From positions 1 through 64,000 of the forward strand of contig JANTQA010000065.1 of the NCBI GenBank assembly GCA_027625915.1: a DNA stretch of 64,000 nucleotides, in the 5' to 3' direction. Below the pieces are notes generated by a model, which searched no databases, had not been told where the DNA came from, and worked only from the letters and a program-made list of their open reading frames with translations. Both the position numbers and the translations under genes were made by a program. This document shows, in pieces, positions 1 through 11,132 of the stretch. Each line of letters starts with the position of its first letter. The stretch's first letter is position 1. Origin of the DNA: Anaeramoeba flamelloides (taxonomy: Eukaryota; Metamonada; Anaeramoebidae).

Positions 1-480
1 CTGATATTTAAAAATCAAAACACACAATAAACAACAAATTCATAAACACAAATACAATTCAACAATTAAATCCAACACAAACATTCATAAACACAACAAC
101 AAATATTATATAATACTATCAACAATAACAACTCTAACAACAAACACAATCAAACAACACATACACACAATATAAACAATATTAAACTCAAAACCAAACA
201 ACACCATCACAATTAATCAACATTGAAAAACATATCTCAACCAATATCTAAAACAAACGAAAAAAACAATTAATATAATACCACAAACAATACAATAAAA
301 ACAAATCCTCACACCAATCTTAATACAAATAAAATATTTAACAAAACCATAAAATAATATACATAAAACCCTCGATTATAAAAATCTAAATACCAATGAA
401 AATAAATAAAACAAATAATATCACAATAAAACTTCTTTCTCTCAATAAAATTATATGTTAGATTTGAAACCGGTGTACAC
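1..480 (+). other. G-depleted A/C-rich tract (window edge)
   Basis: Plus strand almost without G: I count 3 G in bases 1-360, while C is frequent. The composition matches the tracts that follow the double hairpins elsewhere. Its own hairpin pair, if it has one, would lie before the window. No open frame or conserved motif is seen. From about 440 onward G returns to background. Confidence 0.7.
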
Positions 481-965
481 AAATAAAATCATATAAAACA
501 ATATCAAACCTATAAAACCACACTTATAAATAATACAGACAATACCAACAAAGATACATATCAACAATAAAATAACTTCAAATTAATTTCTTCAATTTAA
601 CATAAAAAGATTTACTAAAATGCTTCAAGAAATTATCATTAAATTCGGGATTTTCTCAGTTTATATAAAATATGTCAGATAAGAGATCCTTCAAATTAGA
701 AAATGACTATAATATTCAAATCAAAATAAAATATAAAAAAACTCATTCAAAAAAGGGTTCAGGGGTGTAGATAATAATGAATATAGGTAAGGTTTAGGTT
801 TGGTACATAAATATATATTTTTAATTTTTTTTTTTTTCAAAAAAAAAAAGCTTTGAGTTGAGTAAGCTAAAGAATTCAGACATAATTTCATAACAAGATT
901 AAAACACACACACAAACATACACGCAGACACACATGGTTATATATATATATATATATATATATAT
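481..965 (+). repeat. Leader part of the hairpin-unit repeat, degenerate, with (AT)n
   Basis: Bases 757-900 align by eye with 47670-47840: a G-rich piece (ggggtgtag), a T-run, then GCTTTGAGTTG and an AGAATTCAGACAT block followed by aacaagatta. Here the G-rich part has lost its clear hairpins. A dinucleotide AT run occupies about 938-965. Bases 481-756 hold only AT-rich sequence with no recognised feature. Confidence 0.5.
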
Positions 966-1558
966 TTGAACTAAATTTAAGTCACTTGAAAGAATAACAA
1001 TACTGCCTTTTGCATCCAATTTGTAAATAATTTTGATTTTATAAAAATATGAAATTCTATATTATTGTATATTTGTTATTGTTTTCATTTTCCTTTTTTT
1101 ACATTAAAGTAATCTGTTTTATTAGATCTGGAATTTTTTTTTTTAATTCAGATTTAACTATAGAAGATTAATGTATTAAATTCCTTGAATAGAAAAATCA
1201 ACAAACAATCAGTTGGTGGTTTCTGTAATTTGATCGATCAACAACATTTTTGGGAGAAATTTCAACAAATTTACTAATTTACTGTTTTGTTCAGCTTCTT
1301 CATTTCATCATTTCATATTTTTGGAAACACAAATATTTATTTTTTTGGAAAAAATAGAGTTTTTTCAGATGTATTACTTTTTCGGGATTATCAACACTAA
1401 TCATGAAGTTTATTTTTTTAGATCCTTTCTAAATTTTTAACAGTTAGTACATTAATTCAAAAAAAAAATTTTTATTTTTAGGATCTGTCTAACATTAGGG
1501 GAGAGAGAGAGTATAAATTTTTATTCTTTGATTTTAGAAACAAACATATATAATAATC
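966..1558 (+). repeat. 5' flank of hairpin unit 1
   Basis: Shared with 6580-7190, 44590-45187, 47880-48471 and 54330-54650 plus 56025-56259. Landmarks in order are an atttgtaaataatttt block, a GATCGATCAAC block, ATTTCAACAAATTTAC, a GAGAGAGA run and a TATAAATTTT-like sequence about 45 bp before the hairpins. Not coding. Confidence 0.6.
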
Positions 1559-1604
1559 TCATTTCTACTTTAGTAGAAATGAAAGGCCATCTTTAGATGG
1601 CCTT
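1559..1604 (+). other. Double hairpin, copy 1
   Basis: Two perfect hairpins with no spacer. The first has an 11 bp stem (arm TCATTTCTACT, centre TT) at 1559-1582. The second has a 10 bp stem (arm AAGGCCATCT, centre TT) at 1583-1604. Both have the same apparent CTTTAG loop. The sharp change to a G-free tract begins right after it. Likely a structured RNA or a protein-binding site; transcription is not shown. Confidence 0.8.
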
Positions 1605-1960
1605 CAAAACATTTCACAAAAACTCAAACACAGATAACATCAACAATAAACAATTTAATATTAACACTTATAAAACAAAATAACATAACATAAACTTACA
1701 AACTCAACAATACAAAATCTACACAAAATAATTACTTACACACATATAAAATATCACAACAAAACGAACAATGTCAAACTAAACACGAATAAACTAAATA
1801 ATCAACACACCATAATAAATCTAATACAAATATTAATAACAATAATTATTAATTCAACAAAAACATCAAATTTATCTTCAACATAACAAAACAAACAAAT
1901 AAATTTATCAAACATAAACCCTTTAATAAATGAAATCAAGAATAATAAAAACAGAATAAC
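1605..1960 (+). other. G-depleted A/C-rich tract after hairpin copy 1
   Basis: I count 4 G in 1621-1920 against about 20 percent C. The primary sequence does not match the other tracts; only the composition is shared. The right edge is abrupt, with G back near 10 percent in 1921-2040. Confidence 0.75.
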
Positions 1961-2340
1961 AACGTTTTAGAAATACGAACTTATAAACCAAATTACCACA
2001 CTGGATAATGATCCAATCACTATCAAAAACATGAAGTGATCCCTATATCAGATAAATTAAAATCTAGATAAAAATTTCATTTTATAAAAAATAATAAACT
2101 AAAAAAATTTGAGATAACTAAACTCTATATCCATTATTAAGCAACGAAAAATTGAAAAAGAACAATAATCACGTTTTAAGATCTTGAAAAAATGAAGATC
2201 CTTACAAACATTTTTGATAAATGTACATAACTGTAGAAGATCGAATGTATATGAGTTTTGATCATCAAGTTGCTTGAAATTTCTTATTTATTTCCATACA
2301 AATCAGAACAATTCGTTCCAAGGAATTGGGACTTTCTCCT
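1961..2340 (+). repeat. 3' flank of hairpin unit 1
   Basis: Contains a block (around 2165-2210) with AATAATCACG and AAAATGAAGATC, and a second block (2235-2330) with GAGTTTTGATCATCAAGTTG and CAGAACAATTC. Both recur at 7747-7920, 45785-45930 and 49098-49260, so this is part of the dispersed unit and not a gene. Confidence 0.6.
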
Positions 2341-2370
2341 ACTCTTTGTTTTTTTTTTTTTTGGTTTTGG

Positions 2371-2414
2371 TTAGGTTAGGTTAGGTTAGGATAAGTTGTT
2401 TTTGTTGTTGTTGC

Positions 2415-2443
<29 letters not shown>
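2371..2443 (+). repeat. (TTAGG)4 followed by (GTT)n
   Basis: Four perfect TTAGG units at 2371-2390 run into a GTT triplet tract. The same order occurs at 38881-38960, where there are five TTAGG units. Confidence 0.8.
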
Positions 2444-2445
<2 letters not shown>

Positions 2446-2525
2446 ATTGATGGTTGATTGTTCCTTTGCTTGCTAATGTTGCTAACCATTCACTGTTGAT
2501 ACAAGTACCTTCATTTTCATGCTGT

Positions 2526-2584
2526 GCAAGAAACCACCGTGGTGGCACAGAAGTGACAACTTTGGCACAGAAGTGAGTGGGTAA
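2526..2584 (+). repeat. TGGCACAGAAGTG box, copy 1
   Basis: 13-mers at 2543 and 2563, offset 20 bp, preceded by GCAAGAAACCACCGTGG and followed by AGTGGGTAA. Left flank type a (GTT tract, cttgctaatgttgct), right flank type i (ttcaagtgga, attgacac). Confidence 0.85.
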
Positions 2585-2669
2585 TTATTGGATTTTTCAA
2601 GTGGATTATATATTGACACTCTATATATATAGAGTACAATTATGAAATTATATAGATCTTGAATATTTA

Positions 2670-2750
2670 ATGTTTAATAATTAATGTTAATGTTAATGTT
2701 AATGTTAATGTTAATTTTAATGTTAATGTTAATGTTAATGTTAATTGTTA
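2670..2750 (+). repeat. (TTAATG)n hexamer array
   Basis: About 11 TTAATG units with one variant, lying 90 bp after box 1. Bases 2750-2850 are degenerate derivatives of the same words. Confidence 0.85.
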
Positions 2751-2850
2751 ATGATTATTGTTTACTATTTAATTATAATGATGTTTCGTATTTCTTGTTT
2801 ATGATTATTTTGATTAATGATTATTGTTAATGATGAATGATGACTGATGA

Positions 2851-3702
2851 ATAAAACTGTTCCAACCCAACTATGAAATCTCTGGAAAGCATAGAAAATA
2901 CTTTTTTCTTATTCATACTTGACTTTTCATGTTTTAGGAAAAGGTTTTTTATTTTTATGTGACAGCCTATAACAAAGGGTGAAATTTTATTCTAGAACAA
3001 AAATTTCCCTTTTTTTTTTTTTTTAGAATTTAGAATTTAACCTTTCTCGATGCTAAATAAATTTTTGGAAAAATATTATTTTTTGATGGTTTTTGGTGAA
3101 ACTTAAAATATAAAGTCAAAACCATTTCAAATTTTATTAGATCATTAAATTGGATCTTGGAATGGTATATGCTTTGTTTTGAATTTTTGAATTTGTTTAC
3201 AAAAACATACTGGTATTTGAATAATAAATGGGATTTTTTTATTTTTAACTCTTTAAGACAGAACTTTAAAACTTTTTATAAATAGAAAAGAAATATTTTC
3301 CATTAAAAAATACCTTATTTAAACCATAAAATTTTATAAAAATCGTTGTGAAACCATAAAATGTATATTTTTGATATATTTGAAGTTTTTTGGTTTTTTT
3401 TTTTTTTTTTTTTTTTTTTTATTTTTTTTTCTTGGGTTTTTTTAAACTTTTTTGGATTTAATAAAAAAGTCAATTTATATGTCTGCCAATTTTCACTAAG
3501 GTTTGAAACAAGTATATTATTATTTTGATAATTATTATGATTTTTGAAGATGATTATCAATTCTAATATTATTTGTTAGTGAAATTTAAGTTTTTCCAAA
3601 ATTATTTTAAAATTTGAAAATTTCCAAAATGTTTATTGTAATTTGAAAATTGATTGATTGCAATTAAAATGAAAATTGATTGATTATTGATTGATTTGAT
3701 AA

Positions 3703-3745
<43 letters not shown>

Positions 3746-4080
3746 AATTGATTGATCCAGATTAAAAATTGATTGAGATTAGAAGAATGTAGATTGAATA
3801 ATTTGAAGTTAATGAATGTATGTTTGAATGAATTGTATTGAATTAAATGAATTAGTGTATCTACAAAATGAATTGAATTGAATTGAATGAATTAATGAAT
3901 GAATGACTGAATTAAAATTGAATATATTAAATTGAATAAATTGTCATTGTTTTAGTATGGATCTTGTGAATGTGATTCTGATCCTACATATATATGAATT
4001 TAATTTAAATTGAATTAGTATGAATTGATTTTGTTTTTGTGTTTTTTTTTTTTTATTTTTTGTGGTTTTGTTTTTGTGTT
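2851..4080. other. Non-coding AT-rich stretch with T-run and (GATT)n
   Basis: Starts with CTGTTCCAACCC, which resembles the end of the 32640-33299 transposon; no matching right end was found. A long T-run lies at about 3398-3420 and a GATT/TGAT microsatellite at 3640-3745. The 81-residue frame on the minus strand at 3315-3560 is a lysine run made by the T-run. No gene seen. Confidence 0.5.
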
Positions 4081-4158
4081 TTTTTGGATTAGATTAGATT
4101 AGATTAGGAAAATATGTTTTTGTGGATTAGTTGATTTGTTGTTGTTTTTGTGGATAGG

Positions 4159-4199
<41 letters not shown>

Positions 4200-4302
4200 G
4201 ATTGTTGATGGTTGTTGTTGTTCGTTGTTCTAAATATGTTACTTGGCTTGCTAATGTTGCTAAATTCCACTGTTGATACAAGTCCCTTCATTTTCATGCT
4301 GT

Positions 4303-4361
4303 GCAAGAAACCACCGTGGTGGCACAGAAGTGACAACTTTGGCACAGAAGTGAGTGGGTAA
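4303..4361 (+). repeat. TGGCACAGAAGTG box, copy 2
   Basis: 13-mers at 4320 and 4340 (offset 20). Same flanks as copy 1: type a left (GTT tract 4158-4200), type i right. A TTAATG array follows at 4456-4515. Confidence 0.85.
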
Positions 4362-4549
4362 ATTTCTTGGATTTTTCAAGTGGAATATATATTGACACTA
4401 TTTATAGAGTACAATTATGAAATTATATAGATCTAGAATGATACATGATCAATGATTAATGTTAATGTTAATGTTAATGTTAATGTTAATGTTAATGTTA
4501 ATTTTAATGTTAATGTAAATTGTTAATGATAGATCTTGAAGTTTAGGTT

Positions 4550-5440
4550 AGTGGTTAAGTAATTCTGGATTGAATTTCTCTGTTTTTATATCATATTTTT
4601 ATTATTATTAAGATTTATTTCATATTAAATAATTCCAATCCTTTGATTTGATTTGATTTAGGTTAAGTTTTTTTTTTTTGATATTTTATGAAAAGAAGAA
4701 AAAAAACTCTTCAAATCGAAAGGTATACCCTTATTAGAAATAATGACTTGTCGAGTAGGTACATGAAGTAAGTTCTGATTAGAACTCTTCTAAATCTGGA
4801 TTTTTACCTAAAATCATTTTTTTTTTAATTTTTTTTTCTTTCTCTATTATTCAAATGAATAAACATTCTTTGATACTCTATATTTGATTTTATATAAATA
4901 ATTTTTTGAATTAATATTTTTATAAGAAAATTTTGAACTATTTTGAAAGTCATTCTGATACTGACAAATTGAGACTATGTAAAACAAGAACAAAATTTTA
5001 TGAAATCTATCATTTTGAGAGTTTTTTAATGATAGTATTATTATAAAAATTTTGAATTTGGTTGAAAAAAATTGTAAAAAAAGGTTTGGACCATATGTAT
5101 AAAAACACTTTTTTGAAAATTTTTGAAATTTCATGATTTGAGATTAGGAAGAAAAATATGATATCAATGTATTGTATCTTTGAAATAAACAATGTTTTAT
5201 AGAATTGAATATTTGAGTATACTCAGTATCTTCAGATTTTCTGTTTTATTATTTTTGAAAATTTTTTGAAAAATTTGAAAACATGCTTTGACCATAGATA
5301 TAAACACATTTTTGAAATTTTGAAAATTTTGAAAATTTTGATTTGTGATTTGGAAGAAAAATATAATAATAATGTATTGGGTATTTGAAATAAACAATTT
5401 TTTATTATATAAGTATTTGAATAGGTATTATTTTAATATT
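4550..5440 (+). repeat. GGTAC-motif segment and ~205 bp monomers, copy 1
   Basis: Begins with the segment holding GAGTAGGTAC and AGTTCTGATTAGAACT (4750-4795), then monomers marked by aataaacaat at 5184 and 5389. Repeated near identically at 40930-42040. A 95-residue minus-strand frame (4847-5134) has relatives at 23084 and 39678, but the fourth copy at 41.3 kb is frame-shifted, so I treat it as repeat DNA. Confidence 0.7.
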
Positions 5441-5755
5441 TTGTTTTGAATAAAATTTGGAAAAAATGGAAAAATTTATCTTACAATAATTTTTTCAGAT
5501 AAATATCATTATTCTACTTTTAATTATTAAAATAATTTAATCTCATTTCTATGTTAAATTGAGTTCCACTTTTAATATACTTACTTTCAACATATTTTTC
5601 AGGTACAATTAAAAATATAAATTTGAAATACACTAAATTCAAAAATTAATTAAAATAATTTAGGGTTTTTTAAAAAATTTCCAAAAAAAATGTTATAAAT
5701 TTCATTTTTTTAATTGTTAATTAAATTCCTTTGAAAGGATATGTATAAATTATTC
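5441..5755. other. AT-rich filler within the 4.4-6.0 kb duplicated block
   Basis: Closely matched at 42045-42360. No open frame or structured motif seen. Confidence 0.5.
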
Positions 5756-5767
5756 TTGTTAAGGAAT

Positions 5768-5935
5768 GTTGTCGGAATTCTCCTACGTACCCAACTGAAA
5801 ATTTTCTTTTCTTTTCTAAAACAAAAAAAAAAAAAAAAAAAAAAAAAAAAGCAGAATATATATTTACGCACCTAACATATTAGGTGCTATATTACCTACA
5901 CCCCCAAACCCCCTGAAGGGGGCCTTCCTACCTAA
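5768..5935 (-). ncRNA. Two-hairpin structured motif, copy a (minus strand)
   Basis: Read on the minus strand: hairpin P1 with five C, four loop bases and five G (plus 5909-5922); a TTTGGGGGTGTAGG linker; hairpin P2 with an 8 bp stem GCACCTAA and 4-base loop (5868-5887); a T-run; then GTTGGGTACGTA (around 5785-5796). P2 changes by paired substitutions between copies. Candidate structured RNA or RNA-encoded element; function unknown. Confidence 0.55.
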
Positions 5936-5939
5936 CCTA

Positions 5940-7190
5940 AATGTAATAATTAGTTGAATAAATTAGTTAAAAATCCTCTGTTTGATGAAATTATATTATT
6001 ATACTATTGCCAGTTCAATTTTTAATATAAACTATCATTCAAAATCATTGGCCCATCAAAAATCAAAATTTAAAGAAAAATATTTTTAATACTTGTAGTT
6101 ATCTATTATAATATCAAAATTTTTATTTTAGTATTTGGTTCACTACTCCAAGGGGTATTTGTTTTTCTTCAAAAAATAAAATAAAAAAAGTTAAAAAAAA
6201 ATTTTTAAAAAAATTGTGACCATTTATTTTGAATGAAGCATTACATGAAAAAAAATTTTTTTAAAAATTAATAAAACCCATTTATCGATTCTCCTTCCGT
6301 TTGAATAACTAAATCTAATCTCTTTGTCATATTTGAAACCAATTTTTCCATTAATTCATCTGTTACTTCTTTCAAATTTTTTCATTTTCATTTTCCATTT
6401 TAACAAAACACTTTTGAAAAAATAAAAAAGAGAAAAAATGATTTATTTGCAAACTTTTCATTGTGAGAGGAAAAACTTCAAAACGATACAAAAGCAATTC
6501 AAAATTCAAATGTATCTGGCCATTTATTATGAAATTTAGTTTATATGAATAAAATAGAAACAATTTAGACACAATATAAAACCCTTGAAAGAATAAAAAT
6601 CTTTAATTTTACATGCAATTTGGAAATAATTTTGGATTTTTTTCACAAAATATGAAAATTCATTATTCTGTCTAAATTGTTTTTTTGTTTTTGTTTTCAT
6701 TTCTCCTTTTTTTACCATTTCGATAATCCTCTTTTATTAAATTTCGATCTCAAATTTTATTTTGATTTAACGATAGAAAGATTAATTGTTGAGTTTGTTG
6801 AATAGAAAAAATCCACATGCAATCATTTGATGCTATCTTTACATTTGATCGATCAACAATTCTTTGTTGGAGGAATTTGAACAAATTTACCAATATAGTT
6901 TTTTTGTTCAAACCTGTTCATTTCATCATTTTAGAAATAATAAAATTTTTAATTTTTTGAAAATTTTAGGTTGTTTCAAAAATTTCCTTTTTTCTGGATT
7001 ATCTAATCTAATCTAATCCTAAAGTTTAATTTTTTTTGAGATCATTTCAAAATTAATCATAAGTCAGTAGTGGATTAAAAAACAAAAAAAAAATTTCATT
7101 TTTATTTTTAGGGATCTTCTTTTAACATTTGGGAGAGAGAATGTAAATTTTTTATTCTTTGATTTTAATTGTAAGACATTCATAATAATC
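5940..7190 (+). repeat. 5' flank of hairpin unit 2
   Basis: From about 6540 it carries the same landmarks as 966-1558 (GATCGATCAAC around 6848, ATTTGAACAAATTTACC around 6873, GAGAGAGAATG before the hairpins). Bases 5940-6540 show no feature beyond AT-rich sequence. Confidence 0.55.
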
Positions 7191-7236
7191 TCATTTCTAC
7201 TTTAGTAGAAATGAAAGGCCATCTTTAGATGGCCTT
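7191..7236 (+). other. Double hairpin, copy 2
   Basis: Identical to copy 1 over both stems and loops: 11 bp then 10 bp stems with TT centres. Confidence 0.8.
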
Positions 7237-7550
7237 CAAAACAGTATATATAAAACCACCATATCAATAAATAATCACACAACAATCAACAAACAACAAT
7301 AAAACCACAAACAACAACAATAATCACTTACTTTTTAAATTAATACAAAACACAATATATTACAATCACAAATAAGTTACAAATCTCTACACTTAATTTA
7401 AACTAACAACATAACATAAAACAAAACATAAACATAAAATAATATTCATAAAAAAAAACAACAAACAAACAAATAAACAAAACAAAAACTTATATTCATA
7501 AATACACACCTCAAATACAAATAAAGATAATAAATCCAAAACTGACATTT
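7237..7550 (+). other. G-depleted A/C-rich tract after hairpin copy 2
   Basis: I count 3 G in 7261-7560. Sequence unrelated to the tract after copy 1. Confidence 0.75.
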
Positions 7551-8290
7551 TTCAAATATATTCTAAGGATATAACTTATAAAACAATAAAAATTCTTCAA
7601 GCAACGTTAATGTTGATAATATTTGACAATTTGGATGAAAATTCCATAATTCTTTCATATATAAAATGGAAAATGATCAAAACAAAACTGAAATCCGTAA
7701 ACTTGAACAAACCTAATCAAGAAACCTAAAAAAGAAAAAGAAAAATAAATCACAATCTCTGAGATTGAAAAATGAAGATCATTTTAAACATTAGTGATGG
7801 ATGACCCTAACTTATGAAGATCGAGTGTATATGAGTATTGATCAACGAGTTGCTAAAATTTACAATTTGTAACACAAATCAGAACAATTCCTACAAAGGT
7901 ATTGTGACTTTCTCTTATTTTTTTTTTAGTTTTTGACTTATTTGGTTATTTTTGGTTCCTTGGGTTCTTTTGGTTTTACCTTGAAGTGAAGTTCACATTT
8001 TAGGATTTTTGGTGGATATTATTTACTTTTTTTTAGTTCATTTGAAAGAATCTTCCATGACAAACATATCGAAACACTTTTGATTTTTTTGGGTTCATTT
8101 TTATGAGATTTATTAGATAATATTTTTTGTTTTGTCTCTCTCGAAAAACTGAATTGTTCATGTTCAATACCAATTGGATTGGAGTAGCAATGGTCAAAGT
8201 TTAGTGGTATTTTACATTCATTGTTTTCATCTAAAAAAAATTTTGCAAAAGTGTAGTCAGTTTTTTTATTCCTTAAAAACAACGATTTAA
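7551..8290 (+). repeat. 3' flank of hairpin unit 2
   Basis: Carries AAAATGAAGATC (about 7769) and the CAGAACAATTCC block (about 7880). An 87-residue minus-strand frame (8019-8282) has a partial relative at 49389-49610 with a shared DHxYxxP-like stretch, but the relative is differently framed and the DNA is part of the dispersed unit, so I do not call a gene. Confidence 0.5.
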
Positions 8291-8590
8291 TTATTTCTTC
8301 ATACTGATAAATTCTAAAAATTTCAAAAAAATTTTAGTTCAATTTCCATTTTTATAAATCTTCGAACTGTTTTTTATCAAACAGTCCAATACAATGAGTA
8401 TTTTGAAGAGCAATTTATTTTCGAGAGTTTCTTAACACTTGACTTCATAAAATGTTTTATTCAAAGCTTGAGTATAAAAAGTTCAAAAAAGGAAAATCAA
8501 ATAAAAATTTCCAAACTTAAATTGCATTTTATCAGTATCTTACGTGAAGACTCTCTTACATCCTTCACACACACACACAGACACCAATAG
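8291..8590. other. AT-rich stretch, no gene seen
   Basis: Ends with a segment (8540-8600: ttacgtgaagactctc, cacacacac, caatagacacggg) that also precedes box 4 at 11015-11074. This is left flank type c. Confidence 0.5.
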
Positions 8591-8598
8591 ACACGGGA

Positions 8599-8657
8599 GC
8601 AAGAAACCCCGTGCTGGCACAGAAGTATAAAGTTAAGCAAGGAAGTGGGCTAGGGTA
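8599..8657 (+). repeat. TGGCACAGAAGTG box, copy 3 (degenerate)
   Basis: First 13-mer at 8615 has one mismatch. The second at 8635 is eroded but keeps the 20 bp offset. A TTAATG array follows at 8785-8850. Confidence 0.7.
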
Positions 8658-8859
8658 AAATCATTTTGCATCTTTAAGAAATCCAATTGTGACAATGTAT
8701 ATCTGTTAGAACCGAGATCATGAAACAACAATAACAAAAACAATAACAATCACAAAGGAAAAGAGAATTAATGATAAATGATTAATGTTAATGTTGAAGT
8801 TAATGTTAATGTTAATTTTAATGTTAATTTTAATGTTAATATTAATGTTAATAATTGTT

Positions 8860-9200
8860 TAATTGTTAAATGTTAATTGGTTAATTGTAAATTATTTATT
8901 ATTCATTCTTAATGTTTAATTGTATAATTGATAATTGTTTAATTGTTAACATTTGTGTTAATTGTTAAATTGATAATGTTGAATGGTTAATGGTTAATTT
9001 TTGGGAATAGATTCAGATAGCCTTTTATGATAATTGTTAATTTACAATTTTATGATTATAAGAAAGTTAATTTTAAGTGTTAAATGTTAATTCTTTCATA
9101 GTTTAATTGGTAATTTTGATTATTTAATATTACTTTGGGGATTTAAAATTAATGTGAATTGTTAATTGTTAATATAATGTAAATGTTAATGTTAAAGTTA
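8860..9200 (+). repeat. Degenerate TTAATT-rich segment
   Basis: The block around 9000-9170 (tagattcagata, cttttatgataattg, ggggatttaaaattaatgtg) recurs at 16858-17015 and partly at 13262-13360 and 20980-21070. It always lies between a hexamer array and a TA-type transposon. Confidence 0.65.
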
Positions 9201-9207
9201 AAATGAT

Positions 9208-9644
9208 AAAAAAGTTCCAATGGTTCTGGTGAATTAATATATATAATCTATGAAGAAAGGAATTTGTTTTTCAGAAATTATGAAAATTTGAAAAAGTTGA
9301 ATTAAAGATCTGAGAGTTTAATATTCAAAAAATGTTTTTTTGAATAAGTTGGTATCCAAGAAATTTTTATGAAATATCTGAACAACACTGATCCTTAGGT
9401 TTTTTAAAAATGAGTGTGGAATTAAAGCTTAGATTCGGGGTATTTCTAATTCAAAAATCTAATTTGTAAATTGAAAAATAGTTTTCTTTTTTACTGAAAA
9501 AAAAAATTAAAAAACAAGTTCATTTAGAAAAAGAATATTTTTTGAATCTCTGATCTTTCATATCTTTAATTCAACTTTTTAAATTTTCATATCAGAAACA
9601 AAATTTGATTCAATTAAAAATTCACGCTAGCCTTGGAACGACTG
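9208..9644. mobile_element. Tc1/mariner-like MITE, left end eroded
   Basis: Right end reads GCTAGCCTTGGAACGACTG followed by TA. The left end (around 9208-9235) has a recognisable GTTCCAATGG. Internal arms share GAAACAAAATTTGATTC and its complement. No transposase frame. Same family as 13362, 17063, 21082 and 37446. Confidence 0.7.
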
Positions 9645-9817
9645 TATCTAGAAAGAGTGAATAAATCATGATCCCAAGAATTTGAACCCGGAAGTAATTT
9701 GGTTGGATAAATTCATGATTGAATTTTTACAATTATGAGTGAATACTTTGAGACACACTAATTGAACACTCTAATAGTTTTAAGAAATTTTCGATGGTTT
9801 TTATGTTTTTATAAGAG

Positions 9818-9945
9818 GTAGGTAAGTAAGGAAGGTAGGTAGGTAGGAAGGTAAGTAAGGTAGGTAGGTAAGTAAGGAAGGTAGGTAAGTAAGTAAGGTA
9901 GGTAAGTAAGGGTGGTTAGGTAGGCAGATAGAACGGTAGGTTGTT
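9818..9945 (+). repeat. (GGTA/AAGTA) tetranucleotide microsatellite
   Basis: Mixed GGTA, AGTA and AGGA units. A similar tract is at 38026-38142. Bases 9950-10570 show no feature, although 10145-10300 is purine-rich. Confidence 0.8.
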
Positions 9946-10573
9946 GGTTGTTTCTATTTGGGTGTATTTTTTTTCAAGGAGTCAATAGATGTGTGTGTGT
10001 CAAATACCAAGAGTAGTTTTTAAAATGGGAACATTTTTATGGATGTTAAGAAACAGAACAATCATTATTAAAATAATCAAATGAGAGTTTAATAATTTGA
10101 AATATTCATAAACATTTTTTGAAACGAGACTGGATCTATTAATCGTCACTAACAAGAAAAAGAAAATTAGAAAATAAGAAAATAAGAAAAATAAGAAAAT
10201 AAGAAAGAAATAAAAAAGTTAAGGGATTTACAGATAATGAGATATAAAGAGATTTAGTGAGATTTAAAGAGAGAAGTAATGAACGAGAGAAAAGATCAAT
10301 TGGATATTGTAATGAATGTAATAATAAGGATCTTGATACATAAAATGATCTTGGAATTCCTTTATTGAAAATAAATATCCAAAGATACAAATTATTTGTT
10401 CGTTAATATTGTCTGTATTTAATGTTTTACTTTACATTTTGACAAAGAGGATGGAAATTTTGGATTGAAACAATTCAAATCAATCTTATTTAAAATGACA
10501 AAATTGAACCTTATCATTTTTACAAATTATTGATGATAAATCAAATGTTATTATTTACATTTTGAATTAACTA

Positions 10574-10576
<3 letters not shown>

Positions 10577-10604
<28 letters not shown>

Positions 10605-10637
10605 TGTATGTATGTATGTATGTGTGTGTGTGTGTCT
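10577..10637 (+). repeat. (TATG)n then (TG)n
   Basis: About 11 TATG units followed by TG units. The region 10680-10930 beyond it is pyrimidine-rich low complexity; its apparent open frames are compositional. Confidence 0.85.
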
Positions 10638-10926
10638 TTAATAACATGAGCTTTGATCTATGTAACCAGTTGATCAAACGATCCATATACAAATGAATTT
10701 GTTCTTGTTAGACCAGTCACCATTCGTTTCGTTTCGTTTCGTTTCTTTTCTTTTCTTTCATTTGTTTCTTTTTCTCTACCAGTACCGTTATGCTTGTTGC
10801 TATGTTTCTGTCTTTATTTCTGTAGTTACAGTTATTGTTAACCAACCTGCTGCTGTTACTATTGCTCCTGCTCCTGCTCCTACTACTGTTTCTTTTTTTT
10901 TTGTTTGTTTTTGTTTTTGTTTTTGA

Positions 10927-10984
<58 letters not shown>

Positions 10985-11074
10985 ATTGTTGGTGATGATG
11001 ATGATGAGGCGTATCTTACGTGAAGACTCTCTTACATCCTTCACACACACAGACAGACACCAATAGACACGGGA

Positions 11075-11132
11075 GCAAGAAACCCCGTGCTGGCACAGAA
11101 GTGTAAAACTTGGCACAGAAGTGGGCGGGTAA
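11075..11132 (+). repeat. TGGCACAGAAGTG box, copy 4
   Basis: 13-mers at 11091 and 11111 (offset 20). Left flank: a GTT tract (10925-10985) and the type c segment. Right flank type ii (taataaattttg, T-run, cacctcgaatttagatcacc). TTAATG array at 11260-11330. Confidence 0.85.

Noticed and set aside
2526-2584. TGGCACAG in the boxes as a tRNA A box
   Set aside because: No B box within about 100 bp of any copy and no terminator at a constant place.
4847-5134. Related minus-strand frames at 4847, 23084 and 39678 sharing NDRFYKI and KYRVSK
   Set aside because: They lie in satellite-like monomers; a fourth copy at 41.3 kb is frame-shifted and composition explains the residues.
8019-8282. 87-residue minus-strand frame with a relative at 49389-49610
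   Set aside because: The similarity follows from the dispersed repeat unit; the third copy (46.1-46.3 kb) is not open and the two frames differ in length and alignment.
9660-9700. Minus-strand GGGTTCAAATTC as a tRNA B box
   Set aside because: No A box or cloverleaf found nearby.
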